Assembly: GCA_001799695.1 (NCBI GenBank)
Contig: MGTY01000096.1
Span: forward strand, 1 to 59,719
From: Elusimicrobia bacterium GWA2_69_24
GTDB lineage: Bacteria > Elusimicrobiota > Elusimicrobia > UBA1565
Direction of reading: 5' to 3'
Length of the DNA stretch: 59,719 nt
Shown here: piece by piece, positions 41,534-56,500 of the stretch
Layout: each line of letters starts with the position of its first letter
How positions within the stretch are numbered: the first letter of the stretch is position 1
The notes under the pieces: model-generated
What the model was told of the DNA's origin: nothing
The model's database searches: none
The model's input: only the letters and a program-made list of their open reading frames with translations
Position numbers and translations under genes: made by a program

Positions 41534-44500
41534 CTATTTGACCAGCCCCATCTTGAAGAAGGCCTTCTTGCCGCCCGCCTTCGCCTCTCCGATGTAGACC
41601 CCGCTCGCCACGTCCTTGCCCGCGTCGTTGCGCCCGTCCCATTCGAGATAGTTGAACTTGCCGCCGGACTGGGCCGTGAAGGTCATGGAACGCACCCGTT
41701 CGCCGGCCACGTCGAAGATGTGGACCCGCACCTCGCCCTGGACGCCGGCGGGGAGGCCGATGCGGATCATGGTCCCGCGGATGGAGGACATCTGTCCGGC
41801 GTCCTCGGCGCGGGTCACCGTCCTCGCGGCCAGGTCGAAGGGGTTGGGGTAGTTGAACGCGGAGATCTCCCCGCCGCCGAAGGAGCCCGCGTCCGTGATG
41901 ACGGCGGTCCGGCTGTTGAGGAGCACGAAGGTCGAGAAATGATTCACCCGCACCTTGATGGTATGATTGACCCAGTCGATCTCGGGGTTGCGGCCCAGGG
42001 CGTCGTTCTGCAGGACGTAGAGGTTGGCCGCCTCGTTGAACCAGTAGAGGTTGAGCGCCGTCGGGTCCGTCACCGTCGCGGTGTCGTAATTGATGACCAG
42101 TTCCGCGGGCTTGCGCAGCTGGGTCCGCAGCCCCAGGGGCAGCATGAAGTCGTAGAAGGCGCTCAACGGGTTGACCGTGGGGGGCACCGCGGCCAGGGCG
42201 CGATAGAGGCCCTCCGGGTACGCGGCCGGGCCGTAGCGCGGCACGACCGAACGGCCGGCCCCCGCTCCCTGGCCCTTGAAGCTGTTGGGGCTGCCGCCCC
42301 GCGCCTGCTGCACGGTCACCACGACCGTGGAGGAGGCGTCCACGTCCAAGGCCCCCGCGGGCAAGGTCACCTTCGAGGGGTCCTTGCCCCCGGCCTTGGC
42401 CTCTCCCCCCGTGGCCGCGGAGATGGCCGTCTGCGCCGCGGCGTCGACGCCCAGGAAGACGGCGGCCGTGGTCCGCATCATCCAGTATTCGCCCGCCGCC
42501 GCGAAGGGGTCCTCCACGTTGCTGTAGGCCGCGAAGGCCACGGCCAAGGAAGAGACGCTGGTCGCGCTCGCGTCCAGGTCGGCCGACACCTGCAGGCGGT
42601 CCTCGCGGATGGTCCAGGCCGACAGCACCCCGGTGGAGACCGCCACCATGGCGGCGGGAGCGTTGTCCTCGGCCCGGGCGCTGCTGCGCAGCGGCCGGTC
42701 CAGGTTGAAGTAAAGCTGGAACATCCGCGCCGACGGCTGCTCCGCGACGAACCGCACTTCGGGCGGCGCTTTCCGCAGCTGGATGTTGATGCGCTTCTTC
42801 TCCGAGGAGTCCGAGAAGGTCAACCCGCGGGCCTCCGGCGGGGCGAACTGGTTGCCGTAGGCGTCCTTGATGATGACATGGTAGGCCAGCGCGGGACGGA
42901 AGCCGGAGATCTCGTATTGGTCCACCACCTCGGACTTCCCGGGGGAACGCAGGCTCCCGACCAAGACCTCGGCGTTGTCCGCCGATACCGCCAGGACCTC
43001 GGCGACGTCGCTACGGCTCGGGTTGGAGTTGTCCGGGTTCACGATGACCCCGCTCAGGGTCGCGCCCTTGTCCAGGGTCAGGACGCAGCCCGTGTTCTCT
43101 CCCGAGGACAGCGTCCGCCGCACGGCCTTCTGCCGGTAGCCTACGGCGTGGCCGACAAGCTTGTATTCGCCGGGCACGAGGCCGGCCACGGTGAACGAGC
43201 CGTCCTCCGCCGTGTTCACGACCAGGTCCCCCAGCGGGTTGAGGACCGGCGTCTGGGCCGCCTTCTGGATGTACACCTTCGCGCCCTTCTGCCCCGGATG
43301 CTTGGGGTCCGGGTTCTCCAGCGTGCCGCCGTCCTCCGCGGCCACCCGGCAGGCCAGCGAGGCGTCGGCCCGCTCCAGGACGATGCGCAGCTCCGCGGTC
43401 TGGGCCAGGATGTCCACCGCGGCCAGCAGCCTCGCCTCATAAGGCGCATCCTCCCGGCTCGCGCCCCCCTCCAGTTCGTCGCGCCGCGCGGCCCAGATGT
43501 CATAGTACCGCTGGCCCGGGTCGAGGCTCAGGAGGAAGCGCCCGGACGCGTCCGTCCGGGTCTCCACGGAATGGCTGCCCCCGATGGCCACCACGGGGAT
43601 GTTGGGAACCGCGGCGCCCGCGGCGTCCAGGACCAGGCCGCTCAAGTCCTGGGTGGGCCGCAGTTCCACGACTCCGATGTCCTTGGACTGCCCCTCCTCG
43701 ACCGTGATCCCCGACAGCGCCAGGGGCGCCAGACTGAAGCTCCCATCTCCCAGCCGGTCCCCGCCCGCGCCCGACTGGGAGAAAACGAGCCGGTAGCTCC
43801 CGGGCCTGAGTCCCACGACCTGGAACCGGCCGTAGGAGTCCAGGTCCAGCCGACCGTCCGGCGCGAGCAGGGCCGAGCCCACACCGCCGTCGACCCAAGG
43901 GTCGGCCGAGGCCGCGATGCGCAGACCGGGCGGCAGCCGGTCGCGGTTGTCTCGGCCGATCGGGGTCACCGCGAACGTGGTGCTCGAACCGAGGACCAGC
44001 ACCTGCTTGACGCTGATGGAGCCCTTGATCGCCGCCGCGGCGTAGAGCTGCAGGGCCGGCAGGTCTACGTCGTCGGCCGCGACCTCCAGGGCGACCGGGG
44101 GCGCGACCCAGCGCGGCGGACTGACCGAGTCGGCCGCGCGCAGGAGGTACCCCCCCGCCGCCGCCTGCTCGAGAATGAACTCCGCCGAAGCGCCGCCCGC
44201 GAAGTCCACGGCGCGGCTCTGGAGCGTCACCCCCATCGCGTCAACGAGAGAAACGACGACCCCCTCGATGCCGGAACGGCCCAGCGGCGCCCGGACCGTG
44301 CCCCGCACCTGGCGGCCGGAGACGATGCTGAGGTCCGCGGTCAGCGACGTCGTGCCCACGACCACGGTCTGCGCCAGGAGCGGCAACTCGCCGCCGTTGG
44401 AATCGTCCCCGTCCAGGTCCGCGCGGTCGGCCAGCAGATAGGTCCCGGGCGGGATCTTCTCGAAGCCGTAGGCGCCGCTCGTCGCGATGGGCGCCGCGTA

Positions 44501-47500
44501 GCCGCTCCCATAGGCGACCTCGGGCAGTCCGCCCAGGCCGGTCTCGAACGGATACAGCTCCATGCGCAGGCTGCTCGTCGAGATGCAGCCCCCGTAGACC
44601 GGACTGCAGAAGCGGCTCTCCGCCGCCAGTCCCGCCAGGTCCCGCAGGCTCCCGACCGTGACGCTGTAGGTCGTGTAATGGAAGCTCACGCTCCCCGCGA
44701 GCCGCACCACGCCGGACACCCGTTGGGTCGCCCCGCGCAGGTCCGCCGCCGCCGAGGACGTGAGCCCGTTCACGACGAACACCTCGCGGCTCGCCACTGC
44801 CCCCGTGGTGCGGTATTGGGCCCGGAGCTGGTACAGCCCGCTGCCCAGCTCCGCCCGGCTCGTCCAAGAGGCGCTCGCGGGCCAGACCTGGAACGTGGTG
44901 CCGGGGAGCCCGGTGACGTCCGGAGTCGATACGGAAGTCCCCGGACCCTCCAAGGAAAGGGAGATGTTTCCATAATCGGCCGAGCCCGCGGGGAGCCGGA
45001 AGTCCGCGCGCAGCCGGCCCGTGAATTTCTTGAGGGTCAGGTCCTTGGAGCCGACGCCGCTGGAGATCCGCACCGCGGGATAGCCGTCGGCGGAGGAAGT
45101 ATCGACCGCGAGCTCGAACCCGGACAGCGCGGTATGCAGGCGATAGTCCCCGTCCGGGAGCCCGGTCAGACGGTAGCTCGCGCTGGACAGGGTCGGCGAA
45201 GCGCCCAGCCGCACGCGCGTGAATCCGGCGGCCGCGGTCCGCGGGCTCCAGGCGCCGACGGTCAGCTCCAGCGCGGGGCGGTCCGAGGTGTCTCCCTGCA
45301 GGATGAGGGTCCCGGTGATGGCCCCCGCGTAATCCAGCGGCGGGAAGCTCGGCCCGCCCGCGTCCGGAGCGCCCAGGTCGGCCGTCCCCACGACGAACGG
45401 CCCGGTGCTGACCGAGCCGAAGCCGAGGCCCCGCGCGGTGAGCGTGTAGGTCCCCCGGTCCACGCCGCGCAGGGCGAAGCGTCCCGAGACCGCCGGTATC
45501 TGCCCGGCGTCCAGTCGGCCCGGCAGGAACACGCTGGTCCAGCGGGTCGCGCGCGCGGCGCCGACGGGCGTCGCCTCGACCGTCACCGAGACGCCGCGTT
45601 CCTGCGGCTCGAGCAGGGTCACGGCGCCGTAGAGGGTCGCCTGCCGCGTGAATACATGGGCCCGGTCCACGACCTGTCCGGTCCCCACGTACACCGAGGA
45701 GACATGGACGTCGTAGCCCGCCGCCTGGAAGGTCAGGGTGTGGCTCCCGGCCGCGACGTCCAGCGCGGTCCAGGTGCTGGGCGCGGCGGCGCCGTCGTCG
45801 GAGGACAGGCTCCCGGCCGGGAAGTGCAGCGGACCCGGGACGCGGCGCGTGAAGGCCGCGTTGTCGGCGCGCGCCTCCCCCAGCAGGTCGCTCGGCGCCG
45901 GCTCGCCCAGGCTCGCGCTCACCCGCAGGCGCGAAGGCAGGACCAGCGCGAAGTCCGCGGCGGCCGCGGGCGCGGCCACGGTCGACGCGAGGACCGCCGT
46001 CCGGCTGGAGGCCGCGTCGAAATACTCGACCGTCACGGTGTAGGTGGAGCCCGCGCGCAGGCCGTAGAGCGCGTAGTCCCCGGCCGCGTCGGTCCGGTCC
46101 CATACCGACAGCCCGGCGCCGGCGGCCCGCACCGACGCCCCGGCGACCGGAGTTCCGCCCAGGCGGACCTTCCCCAGGATTCCCAGGGCCGACACCGTGA
46201 CCCGGAGGGTGCTCGTGTCCACGGCCACGCCGGAGCCCGCGTCCAATCCCACGTAGTAGAGCCCGGGCCGCGCCCGCCCTTCCGGGTCCGTCCCGTCCCA
46301 GGAGACGTTCCGCCCGGGACTGCCGGTCCCGGTGAAGCGGCGGACCGGGGCGGAGAGGTCCGCGGCCGTGGAGAGCGAGACCTTCCAGGGGAAATCCCCC
46401 GCGGTAGGAGAGAACGAGATGAACACGCGGTCCGCGACGCCGTCGCGGTCGGGGGTAATGGTCACCGCGGCTTGCCCGGAGACCGCGGTCCCGGTGTCCA
46501 CCGACAGCGTGCCCGGCAGGAAGCCGATCGCCGTGCCGGTCACGTAGACCGGCAAGGTCGCCGTGCGCGTCGTCACCCCATCCGCGAAGTCGAGATAGCT
46601 CACTTCCACGGCCCGGTTCCCGCCCAGGGCGTTCCGGTAGTAGAAGGCCGGAGCGTAGGTGCTGGTCACGACCAGGGCCAGGCTCGTCGTGGGAGAGGCG
46701 AAGCCCTGCGCCAGGGAGAACTCCGCCCCCGGATCCGTGCTGGCGTCGGCCAGCGCTCCGCGCAGGCGCAGGGACTGGGCCGCGGCGGGCGCCGCCCCGT
46801 TGCCGCAGGAGTCCGCCCCCGCGATCTGGACCACGGGGGAGGCCTGCGCCGGGCCCAGGTTCAGGGTGCTGCCCAGGACGAAGCGGACCTGCTTCGCGGC
46901 CCCGACCCCGTGGTCGAAGGCCGGTGCGGAGGCGAGCGGGCGCAGTTCGCCGGACCAGGAGGCGCGCGAACGGGCGTCGACCCGGATGCCGGTGGCGGGG
47001 ATGGCCGGGGTGAACGCCCGCTCGAAGGCCAACAACACCTTCTCTCCCGGCCGCAGCTGTCCGCTGAGGACCTGCACCCCGACCCAGCGCGGACCGAGCA
47101 CCGGCAGCATGGTCATGGACAGGCCGCCGGTGCTCGTGCTGGTGAAGCGCGCGTAGCTCCCGCAGGTCGAACACTGCACCTGCGGGACCGGCCAGGATTC
47201 CGGCAGCTTGACCGCGACGAGGCCGCCGCCCAGGAAGGTGTGCGTCCCGGCGGTGAAGGTGAAGGTGGCCGTGACCACGCTGCAGGCCGGGACCAGGGCC
47301 GGGGTCCAGGTCCCGGAACCGCTCCCGTCGCCGGGCACCACGGGCAGGGGGACGAAGACGGACGCCGAATTGAAAGCGGGGGACAGGTTCCCCGCCCCAT
47401 CCACGGCGCGCACGCCGAAGTGGTAGGTCTTGCCCGGCTCCAGGCCGTACACCAAGAGCGTCTCCGCGGCGCCTCCGGCCTGGGGGTCGCGCACGTCGGA

Positions 47501-50500
47501 GGAATAAGGCGGCCAGCGGACGTCCGCCACGCCCAGGCGCGCCATGCTGAAGGCATCGTCCCCGGCGGCGGCGGGAACTCCGAAGAAGTTGGCGTTGGTC
47601 AGGGGCGCCACGCTCGAGACGTGCACGTGGTAGGAAGCGGCGGTGCCTGAGGCTCCATCGTCTCCGGGAGCCGTCCAGGTCAGCTCCGCCAGACCGGGCG
47701 CGGTGGACCGGGCGACGAGGTTCAGCACCGCGGCCGGCGGCGCGGTGTCCACAACCACCTCCCCGGCGAAAGTGAAGCCGCGTTCGGCCGGCGGGGTCTG
47801 CAGGTTCCCCGCGCCGTCCTTGGCCGCCGCGAGGATGGTGTAGGAACTGCCGATGCTCAGGAAGCTGTCGGGCAGGGAGGCGTAGCTCCAGGCCGTGCTT
47901 CCCGCTCCCGGAGCGGCGAGCGTCGCCAGGTTGCCGGTCTGCAGGGAAGTCCACCCGGCGGATTCCCCCCACCAGAAGCCGTCCGAGCGCCGCCGGATGG
48001 AGACGAATATCCGGGACACGCCGTTGTCGTCCACCGCGGTCCCGGAGACGGCCCCCAGGCTCACCAGGCTCCCGGCTCCCACCGCAGGCGAAACGATCGC
48101 GGCCGAGGGCGGCGTCGTGTCCAAACCCTGCGCCCCGCCGCTCGAGGTGAACACGGTGCTCCGCCAGGGCGGCGTCTGGACCAAGGACTCCGCGGCATCG
48201 GCGGCTTCCGCGGTGATCGTGTAGGAAGAGCCGGCCCGCAGATAGCCGGTCCCGGGTCCCTGCTCGAAGCGCCAATAGCCCGCTCCGAAGGACGCGAAAT
48301 TGTCGGCGGGGGCGGCCGCCCATTCCTGGGTGCCGCCGCGCCACCACAGGCCGGAGCCCAGGTCCTGCAGGAGGACCCGTATCCGCCCCGCGTCGCCGGT
48401 GACCGTGCCGGAGAGGGTCGCCAGGCTCGCGACCAGCGCACCGGGGGCCGGCGAGTTGACCACCGCGGTGGGACTCGAGATTCCCGGGGCGACGGCCTGG
48501 AAGGTGAAGCTCGAGACGGCCAGAGGATGCTGGAGGTTGCCGGCCAGGTCCGCGGCCCGCGACTGGACCGTGTAGCTGGCTCCGTCCACCAGATAGGCCC
48601 GCGCCGGCCCCCCATAGCTCCAGAACCCGCCGTTCAAGGCCGCGCGGTTGAGGAGTATGCTCCCCGCGGTCCAGCCCGAGCCGTTCCACCAGAGACCCGA
48701 CGACTCATGGCGGAAAGCCACCTCCACGCGGTCCAGGGCCGTCTCGTCGGAGGCGGTCCCGGACAGGCGCCCCAGATCGTTGAGGACGCTGCCCGCGACC
48801 GGGAACAGGATCGCGGAGAGCGGGGGCGTCCGGTCGCCGCCCTGCGTCACCGTCGAGCCGGTCACCACGGCCTGGTGGGGGGCCGCCTGCCAGTTCCCGG
48901 CCTTGTCCACGGCCCAGGTGGAGAGCTGATAGGTCGCGCCCGCAAGGAGAGACGCGCTGGCGGGGCCGCCGTACCAGGTCCACAGGGGCGCCGTGAAGGT
49001 GGCCGTATCCTGGACCACTCCGGCCGAGACCACCCAGTTCGACCCGCTCCACCACTTCCCATCCACCACGCGGCGCAGGCCGACCAGGACGCGGTCCACA
49101 TCCACGTTGTCGGCGGCGGTCCCGGACAGGACATCCAAGGACGACACGGAACTCCCGTCCGCGGGCCACAGTATCCGGGAGACCGGCGGTGTCGCGTCGT
49201 TGGAGCCGCTGTTGGGCGCGGTGACCGTGGCGAGCCCGGAGGAGAAGGGATACAGCGCCTGGGCCGTGACGCTCCCGCCCGTGACCGTGAAGGCCGCGGA
49301 CGAGACCAGGGTTACCCCGAACTGCACGCCGACCGCGGCCGCGCTGGCCACGTTGACCGTGACGAAGAAGGTCCGCGTGGACGGATCCACGACGGCTTCG
49401 GCGAAGCTCAGTTCCGCGGAGTCCCCGGAGACGGACACGGTGCTCAGGCGCAGGTCCGCGTTCGGATCGAGCGCCTGGTCCCCGTTCTCGTCGCGGAACA
49501 GGCCGACCGTCTTGACGGCCGCACTCGCGCCATCGACCCGGACCGACAGCCCGGACCAGGACAGCGCGCCGACGTTGGTCCAAAGCCGCAGGCGCAGCAG
49601 GGCCACGTTGCCGGCCCCCTGCTGAACGCTCGCGGGCGCCAACACCGTCCCGTCCAGGATGAGGTTCGTCCCGCTGATGGCGGACACCTGGGTGATGCCG
49701 TCCTCCAGGACGCCGGGCGGCACGGTCTGAGCCGTCACCTGGGCCAGCTGCCCCACCGTCAGCTTCACCCCGAAGGAGGCCTGTCCGCCGGACAGCGCGG
49801 CCGAGGCGGGGGTGACCACGAGCCCGGCGTCTCCCGCCACCACGATCTGGACGGCGGCGGCCGTGTTGGCCACCAGCACGGTGGAGGTGTCCACCGCGTA
49901 CGCGGTCACCGTGAACGTGCTGTGCGTGGTCTGCAGGGCAGGCGTCCCCGTCTTGCCGACCCCGCTCACGAAGGTCTCGCCGGGCGCGACCAGCACCAGC
50001 CGGTTCGCCTGGAGCGGCAGGAACGCAGCCGCCTGGTTCGACGCTCCGGACGCGTTGCCGGCCCCGTCACGGGTCCAGAGACGGAAGTAATGGGTGCTCC
50101 CGCCCTTCAGGGAACCGATCGCCGTCTTCTGGAGGCTCCCGGGGACGATCCCGACCGTCGAGACGCTCACCTGGGCCGAGGCCGAACTCCAGGACACGGC
50201 CGCGAAGGTCGCATGCTGGACCAGGAAGGACGCCCCGGTCCGGAGCGCCTCGACCGAGCCGTCGTCGCCCGGAGCGGACCAGGACAGCTCGAGCGCGCCC
50301 AACTGCCCCTGGTACGCCGCGCTCAGCCCCGTCACGGCGGCCGGCGGCGTCGAGTCGACGAAGGTGAAGGTCGCCGCCGCCGCGCCGAAGGAACCCGAGT
50401 TCGGCGGCGTCATGGCGTCCGCGGCCCGGACCTGCACCGCATAGTCGTACCCCGAAGCCAGGCCGGCGCGGAAGGCCGCGCTGGGGACGTAAGACCAGGC

Positions 50501-53500
50501 CGCCGTCCCCGCCGCCGCGGTCGAGACCGCGGCCGCCCCCCACGTTTCGGACGCGAAGTCCCAATACCGGCCGTCCGCGATCCGCAGCAGGCGCAGCTCC
50601 ACCGCGGCGACCCCGGACTGTTTGGGTCCCGGGTCCGCGGCCGTCCCGGCGATGAGCGGCACGTCCGCGACGAAGGCCCCCTGCGCCGGCAGCGTCACGG
50701 CCGCGGTGGGGGAGGACTGGTCCACCGCGGTCGTCACCACCGCCAGGGTGGAGACGGCCGGCAGACCGGCGGGGGACACGAGGTCCGGAGCGTCCACCGT
50801 GAAGTCCGAGACCCCCGCCGAGACGCCGTGGGTCGCCGCCCAGACGGCGGAGCTCGAGACGTCCAGGACCACGAAGTAGGTCTTGGTCGAGGGGTCGAGG
50901 ACTCGCTGGGCCTCGTTGTAGGGGTCGGGGTTGTAGACGCGCAGGACCAGGTCCGTGGAACGGCTCACGAAGACGACGGGGGCGGCCGGATCGGTGATCT
51001 CGGCATCAATGGCGGGCTGGAACGACCCGTCCCCCGCGGCCGGGTCCCCGCTGCCGTCCGTGTCCACATAGAGCCGGACCGCCTGAATGTCCGCGTCCGC
51101 GCCGGTCCCGGTATGGGTCACACGCAGCTTGCGCAGGGCGCTGGGCATGCCATCCGACCAAAGACGCAGCTTGAGCATGCCCACCCGGTTCGCGCCGCGG
51201 TCCACGTAAGGATAACTCGCGAGGCCGAGCGCCTGCCCCTGGACGTCGGTCCCGTCCCACCAGGCCGCGATGTCCGCGCTCGCCGCATGGACCTGTCCGG
51301 CCGGACGAACGACCGCCGCCGGGCCGCTCTGCATCGGGAAGCCGTTGCCCGCCGCCCCTACCTGGCTGGCCGTCGAGAACGCGAGGTCCGCCGGCGCGGC
51401 CAGCGATAATCCCAACCCCGAGGGGAGCTCCCCGTAAGCGTAGCCCGCGGCCGCCAGCCGCACGGTCAGAAAATACCGACGAACGGTCGTGGCGACGTGG
51501 GCGCGCACCGGGTCAACCTCCTGGAGCGGGGCCCGGCCGTAGGCCGGATCGCCGAAACGCCACTCGCTCCCGGTCCAGGCCGCGCTGGCCACGAACACGT
51601 CCGTGCCCGGGCCGAAGAGGCCGTCCCCGTCCTCGTCGTGATAGAGCGCGAGCTCCGTCACGTGCGCGGCGGCCAGGGCCCCGAGCTTCGCGACCCGCAG
51701 GCGGCTCAGGTCCGCGGTCCACACGGCCGCGGGCGGCTGCAGCTGGAGGGTCAGGCGCTGCAGGGCCACGGGGTCCGGCGCAGCAGCCGTCGTCCCGTCG
51801 CCCGTCGTCAAGGTCCCGGAAGCCAGGTCCAGACCGGCGGCGACCACCCCCCCGATGAACACGTCGTCGTCCGAGAACCCGTCCGGGGTCACCGGGGGCG
51901 TGGTGTGGGCGCGCCCCGCGTCATCGGTGAAGCCGTAGACGCCCGGCTCGGCCTGCGCCGTGGCCCAGACCCGCAGCTCCTGCGCCAGCGAGCTCACGAG
52001 CTGCAGGGCGTTGAATATCCCGGGCTGGACGTCGGCCGCGCCCCGGAACCAATAGGCCGAGGGCACGTCCGTGCTGGCCGTGAGGTCCGTCAGCGTCGCG
52101 GCCGTCGTGTCGCCGGACACCGAGAAGCGCACGAGCCCCGCGAAGTATTGGCCGTTCACAGGGTCGCCTGCGGCCACGTTGCCGAAGCGGTCCCGGGCCG
52201 TGACGCCCAGGACCCTGCCGCCGCCCAGGTCCCGCGCCAGCAGGCCCGGGGTCGAGACCTTCAGCGGATTCGCCATCAAAAACGGCTGGTGGATGGTGAA
52301 GTAGTCCGCGGGCCCGGGCGTGATGCGCTGGGACTGCAGGACGGGCGCGGGGGCGTAGCCGTCCTGCCGCACGAGCGCCGCCTGGATCGTGGTCGTGCCT
52401 GCCCGAGTGTCCCAGATGTAGAAGCGCGCCCGGGTCTGGCCCTGCGGTATGTCCACCGCCAGGGGAGTGTCGCTCGGCCCGATGACCGGCCAGGACGGGC
52501 CGTCCGCCGCGGGCTGGAGTGGATCCACCCCGCCCCGCGTGGTCGCCGACTCCGTGGACTTCGCGTAGACCGTGTGGACGGCCCAGGAGGAGGCCGCGAC
52601 GTTGCCGAAAGCGTCCACCAGCTCCACGTCGATGGGCGCGGCGATGGGAACCCCGCCGCTCAACTGCACCGTGGTCCCCGCCAGCAGCCGTCTCGGGGAC
52701 GTCGTGAAGACCGCGGCCACGGGCGGCCCGGAGAGCACGGAATAGGTGGCGGTCCCCACCGCCCAGCCGCGATCCATGACCTCGTCGACCGTGAACAGCC
52801 AGGTGGCCGGACTCGACAACGTATCCAGGATGAAGAAGTCCGTCGTGTGCTCGAACAGGCCGACCCTGGCCCCGGTGCTCGGACCCGCGAAGCCGGGCGA
52901 GTTGGAGGCGAGGGAGAATTGGACGTAGGACTGACCGGAATCCTCCTGTCCGGGCCGCACGGGGCTCGGGTTGCCGAACGAGTCCTGCGTCTGGAACGCG
53001 GCGGCCTGACTCGTCACCCCCGCGAAGAGTTGCGGCGCGGCCATGGGCAGGACCGTGATGCGGGCGATATTGTCCGGTACGATGAGCACATACTGCGCGG
53101 AGGAGAGGAGAACGCTGGCGCCGTCCGCGATCCCGATCACCGGATAGGTGGACGGCCCCGCCGGATAGTTGTCGGACGCCCGGGTATCCAGGTAGTAGAA
53201 GGTGGCCTCCACCTGCAGAGGCGAGATGCTGACGGAGGGCACGGGGGTCTGGAACACCGGAGGGAGCACCGCCGCAAGATCACTCGACGCCGAGAATGAG
53301 AACGAGTCGTTGGAGCCCGAAGGAGTGCGCGCGACCGTCGACAGTTCGACGGTGACCGGCGCGCCGGGGACGGCGGGGTTGCCGAACATGTCCCGCGACT
53401 GAGCCTGAAAGGACTTCAGGGCGGCGCTGAAGTCCACCACCCTGCCGGCCACCTGCTGGTTCGGCGCATTCGCGAAAGCAAGCTGCGCGGCCGCGCCCGG

Positions 53501-56500
53501 GTCGACCCGCAGCGGATGGGTCGCGGACATGGGAGCGGCATCCGCCTGGAGGGTCCAGGTCCCGGGCCGGCCGCCGTGCCCGAGGTTGGAGCCCGGGCTC
53601 GTCCCGGAGTATGAGGACATCCGGTCGCGGTAGCGGAATCCCGCCTGGGTGAGGCCGTCAGGGATGGCGATGGAGGTCAGATAAGCGGTTCCGCCCTGGT
53701 CCTCGAACCCGTAGTCCCCCGTGGTCCCGAAGACCCCCTGCGCGTAGCCCGCGGCCGCGTGCACCGCCCCCTGCCCCGCCGGGAGGCTCAGGCTGATATT
53801 CGTGCTCCCCATATCCGTGGGATTGCCGAAATCGTCGCGCCGCTCGATGACGAACGCCCCGCCGCTCCCGGGCGCGGCGCTGACCCCGATGCCCGCGGCG
53901 CTGGACACGAAGACCAGCCCGCTCGGCGTTCCGCCCTTGGTCGACAGAACCGCCGTGAGGTCCTTCTGCGCGGTGATATACGGCGTCAGGTCCGCCGGAG
54001 CCGTCATGGTCCCGACCCAGACCCGGGCCCAATCCCCCGCGGCGCTGGATACCCTATACGCGAGCGGTTGATTCGCGTTATCCGGCGCTCCGTCGTAGCC
54101 GATCCGGCCCTGGGCATCGGTGACGAGCTGCGTCGAGGCCCCGATCGCGGCCCACCCGCCGCCGGGGTCGTAGGCCAAGGAGCCCGGCGAACCGCCTACG
54201 TCCACGACCGCCGCATACAGGGCTACCGTCGAGACCACGGCATTGTCGTACGCATCGACGACCTGCCCATAAAACGTCTGCGCCCCTGGGCTGAGGACGG
54301 AACCCGCGCGCACCTCCAGCGTGGAGCCGGGCGGCCCCGGGGCTACCGCTACCGCCACGGGCGCCGCCGTGGCGACGTACACGTAGGGCCGGACCGAGTA
54401 CCCGCCCACCTCCGTGTTGATGGCGGCATTCCCCTGGTCCGTTCCCAGAAGCCAGCGGGACCCCGCCTTCTTCAGGATGAACGCGTCCGTCAGGAGCTTG
54501 GAACCCCCGTCGGGCGTCGAGATGAACACGCTGGGAGGGCTGAGCACCGCGTCCTGGGGCGCGGCGAAGACCTCGGCCGACAGCTGCACCGTCCCGACAT
54601 AGGCGTTCGGCCCCGCGGAGAGCAGGTTGTGGTACTGGTCATGCGCCGTCAGCAGCGCACTGAAGACCGACCCCGCCGTCACGGTCGAGGGCAGGCTCTC
54701 GAAATGCAGGTGATGCGCCGCCGCCGGCCAGACCGGGATCGACCAAGCCGACCCCGCCGCCATGTGCGGCGGCGTCCCGTCGATATCGGTCGCCGTGAGC
54801 ATGAAGGTCATGGTGGAGGTCCGGGGCGTAAAGGACACGACTCTCTGCCCCGCGGCCAAGGCGCCTGAGGCCGGCATGGTGGCGGCCACATCGTTGGAGG
54901 CGAGGTCGACCACGTCGACCACACCGTTTACCAGGTTCCAATAGTCATCGACCGCGCGCAGTGTCGCCATGTACGATTGCCCCGCCAGCAAACCGCTGGG
55001 CGTACCGGTCTTGCCCGACGGCGTACCCGCGGCCGCGGCTTCCCCGGGGGCCAACACCTGGAGCTTGGTCGGCAGGCCCGGCGTCACCAGGGCGGTCGTG
55101 CTCCCGAACAGCGCTGGATCATCCGCTTGTTCGACGCGCAGGGCCCGCAGCCCGGCCTTGCCCAAGACGGCTCCCAGGGCGAAATCCTTGACCCCATGGT
55201 CCCCGGGCTGGAACGCGTAGTTCGCGGGCAGGCCCGTGCCGGCGGCCTCCGGCCCGCCGTCGGTGACCGAGAACGCGACCGTCCCGGCGTAGGCGATGGC
55301 CGTCTGCCCGGCGTCGTCCACGGCCCGCACCCGGACGTCCTGGGTCGTTCCCGCCGTGAAGGAACCTCCCGACGAGGGCAGCTCCAGCACGAAGCCCACG
55401 GGCGGCTTGACCACGTCGACCATCTGCCCCGCGGAGGGTGCGCTGCGGAGGAACTCACTGTCCTCCGCGACCACCGACCAGTAGTAGGTGGGGGTGTCAG
55501 TGCTCCGGGGCACGACCAGCTTCATGGCGCGCTGAGCACCGGTGGAAAGCCGGGTGCTATAAAGGCAGGTGCCTCCCCCGGTAAAGCCGTCCGTGCTGTA
55601 GCGCGCGGGGATCCTGAGTATCTCGCTCCCACCCGGGGTGGTGCCGACCCGCACGTAGTAATTCAGGCCCGCGGACGGGGTCTCGGCGTCCGAGCCGTTG
55701 TCCCACTTCAGGGTCAGCACCCCGGAAGAGGCGGAACTGGAATATTCCTGGAACGAGGCCGTGAAGCCGGAACCCGGCGCACTGGGGGCATGGTGCACGG
55801 TCTGCTGGGCGTTGCGCAGCACGACCACACCCGCCTGCCAGGCCGTCACCGCGAGGTCGAGGCTCCCGTCGTTGTCGTAGTCGCCCCAGCTGAGGCCCTG
55901 AGAATCCCGGCCCGACCCCGTCAGGACGACGCTCGAGAAGGTGCCGTCCCCATTGTTATGCCCGACGGCCGTATCCACCCAGGCGCGGTTCCCCACGGCG
56001 AGGTCCGGGCGGCCGTCGTTGTCATAATCGCCCCAGGCGATCCCCTCCGTGACGGCCCCCATCCCGGGCAGCAGCGTCTTCGTGAACGTCCCGTCGCCGT
56101 TGTTGCGCAGGGTCTGCTCGGTCCCGTTGACGGCCTGGGCCAGGTCCAGGTCCCCGTCGGCGTCGTAATCCGCCCACGCCATCGAACGTCCATCCGCCGA
56201 GGTCCCGCTCAGGACCACCTTCGTGAAAGTACTATTCCCGTTGTTGCGCATGATGAAGACGTTGCCGGGGGCGTCGCTTCCCGCAAGGTCCAGCAAGCCG
56301 TCATTGTTGTAGTCCCCCCAGACGACCGCCCAAGTGTTGCCGCCCGAGCCCGTGAAGTTCGATTTCGTGAAGGAGTTCCCGCCGTTGTTGGTCAGGAGGA
56401 ACTCATCCATCCCTCCGGCGTTGGCCACGGCGAGATCCAGATCGCCGTCATTGTCATAGTCGCCCCAGGCCGTCCCCACAGTATCCCCGCCGCTCGTCCC

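Noticed and set aside
41720..47650. A very long open frame on the plus strand opposite the giant gene
   Set aside because: Its translation is low-complexity and rich in Arg, Gly, His and Val, the usual shadow of a GC-rich gene read in reverse; the minus-strand frame has clear domains.
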